This document shows, piece after piece, positions 59,746 through 64,000 of a DNA stretch of 64,000 nt (the first letter of the stretch is position 1; each line of letters opens with the position of its first letter). The stretch is from Ascidia mentula. Its lineage: Eukaryota; Chordata; Ascidiacea; Phlebobranchia; Ascidiidae. A program made the translations under genes and the position numbers. A model generated the notes under the pieces. The model was given only the letters and a program-made list of their open reading frames with translations, did not search any database and was not told where the DNA came from. The DNA is taken from the NCBI GenBank assembly GCA_947561715.1, contig OX387204.1, forward strand, positions 12,281,001 through 12,345,000, in the 5' to 3' direction.

Positions 59746-61746
59746 AGCAACCCTGATTTTTCTCCACGCTTTTGTCAAGTAAAAACCAAAATAATCGTGG
59801 ACGTTAAAATTCTAACGCAATGCATCTGAATTTAACACCACTTTTCCCTTTTTCCTTTTTGTGTGCGTTTTTTTTTTTTTATAGGCCTAATTGAGGCAAC
59901 CAGCAGTATATTATATAAGGCTTTAATGCGACTATTACCTTACACTGAAACTAATTGACCGGTTGGATCTATTTTTCAGTATAAAATGTATTTTTCTGCG
60001 TTACTACAGTGATTGTTGTGAGGTATCGGCATTCAACTCTGTAACTCTATAATAAATTCACAGGTTCACATTGCACAAGTTTACCAGTTCAACTGCTATG
60101 ATACTTGTAGGATAGAGGTGGCACGACGTTATACAGCATGTAATAGGTTGGTGGCTGGAGGCAAGACATTTAAAGTTTATGGGCAATTTAATGCAAAGGA
60201 GAGATGCTAGGAACATTCGCAAGCTCGTTCTTTACAATTCTTTTACATACAAAGTCCCTTGCCATTGCAATAGTACCGTGTTTATACTCGTGTTACGAGG
60301 ATGAAAATAAGTTGGTAGTTGAAGAACGTTGGACACTAGGGTCGCACTGGAACTGTGTTTGCAACAAATTATTGCATCTCTCATATAAAGTCTTGTCAGG
60401 GTATGGGGGGAATCGTTGTTGCTATAATGGTAATTGAGAAACGAGTTTTTTCAAGTCTGTATAGTCAATGCTGATATATTTCGGCAACTTTCAGCTGCCC
60501 GCTGCATGAAGTTAACCTCTAGCCATCACATAGTTAACATTCACAAAAAGCACAACTTTCAGCATGTTCGTCTGGGACAGTATTTCTGAAGTTCCATACA
60601 AAATATAAAGGCTTCCGCGAGAAAACTGCTGAATACGTCCGCTATGCTTTTGGGCAACAGGCCGCATAAAAAACAAAGCTAATAGTATAAAAAAAACTAC
60701 GAGATAAGTGAGGTGAAAGACTGTTCGTGATTGACGTTTCAGTGGTTTTAGGTGTTCCAACACAACTTAAATACCCTTCCACGGGCAACAAAACCTGGGA
60801 GTTGTTGTATGGTGTAGTTTCGACTGCCCTGTTATTCAATAAAAAATACAGCAATATTGCGGCGCGACATTCATTTTGCCATTAACAAAAAACAGTTGGG
60901 CGCAGACATTTAAATCTTGCAAGTATGCATTTTTCGCAAATTGCGGAGTTCTTTTTCGAACTGTAGTATAGGCCAACTACGATTGAAAGACCTTCGTATA
61001 TTTATCCTTACGGGTTTTCCCCCGTTGGAAAAAGTGGGCGTTCACTCGAAAACATGACGTCAAGTTACTAATCGACCGTGACCAACTAATCAGCTTTTTG
61101 ACGTCGTTTCAAATGGCGCAGTGGTTGCGATTGTTTAACAAAACATTTGTGACATTGTTGTACCACCTGGGCTCTCTTGCTCATGTTGGCCTACTGTTTA
61201 CGTTTCCAATCATAATGAACAGCATTTGCAATCATTGAATTAAGTCGTTGGACGCTGGATTGATTTGTGGCCATTACATGTCCATACGGAATTTGAACAC
61301 CTCGATGACCAGTTACATTTACTTCGCTTGCTTTGCCGCACGTTTAGTTTTAAAAATGCAGTTCCTTTGTGCGTTGGCAACCGCTCTACGATATCAAGGT
61401 TTGCACTTTAAAAGAGTCATGACAGAAATTTAGCAATTTTTATGTTTTTTGTAGTTTAGGTTTAAAGAATGTACCTATGGGTATATATATCGGCACTAAG
61501 CAGATTATTTGTCTAACGAAACTCCAAGTTTCAACAATTAAAGTCGCAAAAAACTGTTGATGTAATTGAAAACTGGTTTGTGATAGTAATTACGCACCAC
61601 GGTATAATTTTCCTACATAAAAAAATGAATGTAAATAGAGAAAGGGGTGGATTACTTGCTCGAAATGAACATTTTTCGTACCTTGACAAACCAATGTATT
61701 TGGAGTAATATTTCGTCTTTCAGCATCTATGACATCATAGAGAACA
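59746..61746. other. Divergent intergenic region upstream of the orphan receptor and the claudin-like gene
   Basis: Two kilobases of AT-rich sequence that must hold both promoters. Short frames (for example minus 60,512-60,854) carry no family features. No repeat ends or RNA genes were seen. Confidence 0.5.
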
Positions 61747-63688
61747 ATGGTGGAGAGTGCTGCAATATGGGTGGCATTGGAATTAATGTGCTGGGCGTTC
61801 GGGACAATGTTTTACATAACGTCAATGGCGACAAAATATTGGAAATCTCTTGATATCAACGGTCAAATTTCTCTCCATTACAACTTGTTTGAAGTTTGTG
61901 CTGCTATTCCACAGCCGGACGAGGAAACTTGCCACGGTGGGTATTTTAGAGTTTGAATAATTCAACGTGGCATTAATTTCTCGTAAATTTAAAGGTAAAG
62001 TTTTGATAAACGATAAATCTGCCTCAAAAACAAATGACTATGTAAAAGTTCTGATAGTGTAACTATCTTGTCTGTATTTGGTGTTTTTTCTTTAATCTTG
62101 ACTCTGTTCTGCATTTTACAACAGGACAGGCTTCTTTAAGGCAAATCGTTGGCAAATGGGTAAAAAAGTGCAGTCCAATGAGTGAATATGTTTTGAGGAC
62201 TAACTATATCTTAGTATAAATGTTTTAGTGTGGAGTGGTGAAGGTGGAGGAACACCTATTCTTGCTACGAAAGTTTTAATGATTCTTGGCGTTACATTTG
62301 CGATATTGGGTGCAATTGTTGAAACTGTGTGCTTGCTGCGTCAAGCGTCTAAACTTCCAAGAATTTGTGCTGTCGTACTTGTGATACTTGGAGGTAATTA
62401 ACAAGTAAAGCGTTAATTAAAAAACAGACATCACTTATCATTATTATTCTTCATCTAAATATTACGAAAATGGCGACTGGCCATATATCTAAAAAAGTTC
62501 TTTTTTTTAACAAGTTTTATTTGTAGTTTTGTTGTATTTAAATGCCCTTGAAGTGTACGAAATACTATCTTTGTTGGTACAGATAAGGTCGGCATCGTTT
62601 TAGACCAGTGGTTCCCAAAGTGGACGCCCCCTGGGGGCGTTTGCAATTGTACGGGGGGCGCTGGAGACCAAATGGGCGATTGGGGGGCGCTAGAAAATAA
62701 AAAAAACATCGTAACTGATTTTTTTTCGATAGTTTATTCCCTAGGTTACTTTATAATACTCAATTAGGTGGTACGCGTCGAAATTGTTTTACATCCAAGT
62801 GGTACGCAACCACAGAAACGTTGGGAATCACTGGCTCAGATGGGAAATTACTACTACACCGGGTCACAAAGTTTTTTCCAAACTTGATCCACGTCTGTGT
62901 AAAACAGAAATCTGTGTGAATTTTAGGGATTAGGTGTAAACAGGGCCACCACCTGTTATTTTTGTTGATAAATTTAACTTGAAATACTACACGAAATCGT
63001 AGCGTTCATATTCGCATAGATTTCTATGTCACATAGGCTTATATGTGGATCAAGTTTGAAAAAAACTTTCTGACCCGGTGTAAAAGTATCTTCCGCTCAG
63101 ATGATTCAGTCCAATCTTTGTATAATTTATGTTACTTCAAAAAGGGCTTTTCTCGCATGCTGAACTAAAAGTTATTGATTCTGACGTCACAACGAATTTA
63201 ATGTATGTCACAATGTGTCATCAACCAACGCTAAATAATCGCTATTCGAAAATGAGGATTTTCGGTGGTATGGTTTACTTGTTTTAACTAGACTTTGGTA
63301 TTGAAATATTAGAAATCAGACGAAATTGGTGTCATTCCGCCAACCTTACCCATCGCATTAATTGCCGAGCAACAAATAAATTCGTTATGTTTTTTGTCTG
63401 TTCTGTTCGGCGTTGTTAAATGACCTAGGTGTTTTTGGGGGCGGTGCAGAAAAAAAGTTTGAGAAACACTGTTTTAGACGGTTATATACACGTCTAATGA
63501 AATGCTTTCAATGTGATAACTATTGCATTCTTTTTTCAGGCACTTTGGTGTTGATAGGTGGTTCGGTCTTCACCAACCTCACAAATGGATTCCATACCTT
63601 CGCGTATTCATTCTACCTTGCCTGGATATCAGGAATCTTTTATTTGATGGCGGGAACCTTTGTCTACCTAGCAGCCAGAAGCTCCTAA
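61747..63688 (+). CDS. Claudin/PMP22-like four-span membrane protein
   Basis: Three exons, 61747-61936, 62229-62393 and 63540-63688 (504 nt in frame, 167 aa). This is the size of PMP22/EMP/LIM2-type proteins and shorter than most claudins. Four hydrophobic segments: ALELMCWAFGTMFYITSMA; LMILGVTFAILGAIVETVCL; ICAVVLVILGGTLVLIGGSV; and YLAWISGIFYLMAGTFVYLA. The first extracellular loop has Trp (KYWKSL), then YNLFEVC and TCH, which resembles the W-(GL)W-C-C signature with Phe in place of the second Trp. Such proteins form junctions or organise membranes, but the sequence does not say which role applies. The start MVESAAIW is the first ATG after an in-frame stop. The second intron contains nested transposons. 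Confidence 0.75.
62606..63471. mobile_element. hAT-like element in the claudin-like gene's intron 2 (host of a nested insertion)
   Basis: It starts CAGTGGTTCCCAAAG and ends with the reverse complement of CAGTGTTTCTCAAAC, with perfect 8-bp direct repeats TTTTAGAC at 62598-62605 and 63472-63479. GGGGGCG/CGCCCCC runs near both ends are common in this class. It has no transposase frame. Part of its 866 bp is due to an internal insertion (62843-63094). A further TIR-like end, whose reverse complement is CAGTGATTCCCAACG, finishes at 62833 and suggests more than one hAT insertion. Confidence 0.78.
62843..63094. mobile_element. Long-TIR DNA element (Mutator-like MITE candidate) nested in the hAT element
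   Basis: This 252-bp element has about 50-bp terminal inverted repeats containing TACACCGGGTCA and CAAACTTGATCCAC. The two arms differ at only a handful of positions. It is flanked by perfect 9-bp direct repeats GCTCAGATG at 62834-62842 and 63095-63103. Long inverted repeats plus a 9-bp target duplication fit Mutator-like elements. It has no coding capacity. Confidence 0.8.
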
Positions 63689-63916
63689 AACTCAGTTTGC
63701 ACGATTCAAAATGTGAAAATATTGTACTTTAGTATGTGTGGTAAACTGGACATTACGTATATTTGGTTGTTGTTAAACTAAAAAGAAGTTTTACAAACAA
63801 ATAATTGGCAAATCGTTGGGAATATTTGAATCGTATGTAAACTTATGCAATAAGAGTAGCATTTAGGTATTTAGTTATTGCACCTTGAAAATATACAAAA
63901 CTGGGTATTTATTGTG

Positions 63917-63922
63917 AATAAA
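63917..63922 (+). other. Candidate polyadenylation signal of the claudin-like gene
   Basis: AATAAA 229 bp past the stop codon, in otherwise featureless AT-rich sequence that runs to the end of the window. Confidence 0.5.
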
Positions 63923-64000
63923 CTCTAATATCAATCATGCAAGTATTTGCGAGAAAGTAAACTATATGATGGAGTATCTTTAACATCAAATCTCTGAAGT

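Overview
The window reads as nuclear DNA of a compact invertebrate chordate genome. The best fit is a solitary ascidian (Ciona- or Phallusia-like). The sequence is AT-rich. Genes are split into many short GT-AG exons separated by introns of about 58 to 1,200 bp, and they code for animal-specific proteins: a JIP scaffold, an ASAP-type ArfGAP, a two-domain receptor tyrosine phosphatase and a claudin/PMP22-type protein. The species call is inference. I rebuilt the gene models by reading splice sites and checking that exon phases add up. I could not run homology searches, so family names rest on recognised motifs.

Layout, left to right. (1) 500-745 (+) is the last exon of a JIP/MAPK8IP-type scaffold, followed by a repeat-bearing spacer with a small hAT-like element at 1363-1543. 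(2) 3187-15028 (+) is an ASAP-family ArfGAP with BAR, PH, ArfGAP, ankyrin, proline-rich and SH3 regions, 27 coding exons and about 1,140 aa. (3) 25800-17435 (-) is a SAPS-domain regulatory subunit of protein phosphatase 6, 22 exons and about 1,047 aa, convergent with ASAP. (4) 33141-28134 (-) is a receptor protein tyrosine phosphatase with one Ig-like domain, one membrane span and two PTP domains, both with altered catalytic motifs. (5) 34059-35090 (+) is an intronless CDC50/TMEM30 subunit of lipid flippases. (6) 35781-41754 (+) is CNOT2, followed by a spacer holding a 385-bp hAT-like element. (7) 44333-52779 is a divergent pair of rhodopsin-type receptors that share a cysteine-rich ectodomain and a matching phase-2 intron. 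The left gene's ectodomain exon and upstream region are duplicated in tandem (850-bp unit). The second copy has lost its splice donor and is predicted to encode a secreted ectodomain only. (8) 53670-55845 (+) is a LACTB-type serine beta-lactamase-like protein. (9) 59745-57467 (-) is an orphan seven-helix receptor-like gene that I do not recognise. (10) 61747-63688 (+) is a claudin/PMP22-like four-span protein whose second intron contains nested DNA transposons.

Most genes are ordinary animal housekeeping or signalling genes (membrane traffic, phosphatases, mRNA deadenylation, lipid flipping) and form no obvious shared pathway. The part that stands out is 44-53 kb: the receptor pair with its own ectodomain family and a freshly duplicated, membrane-less copy of one ectodomain. 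The RPTP with a WPP in place of WPD in its membrane-proximal domain and the orphan receptor at 57-60 kb are the next most interesting.
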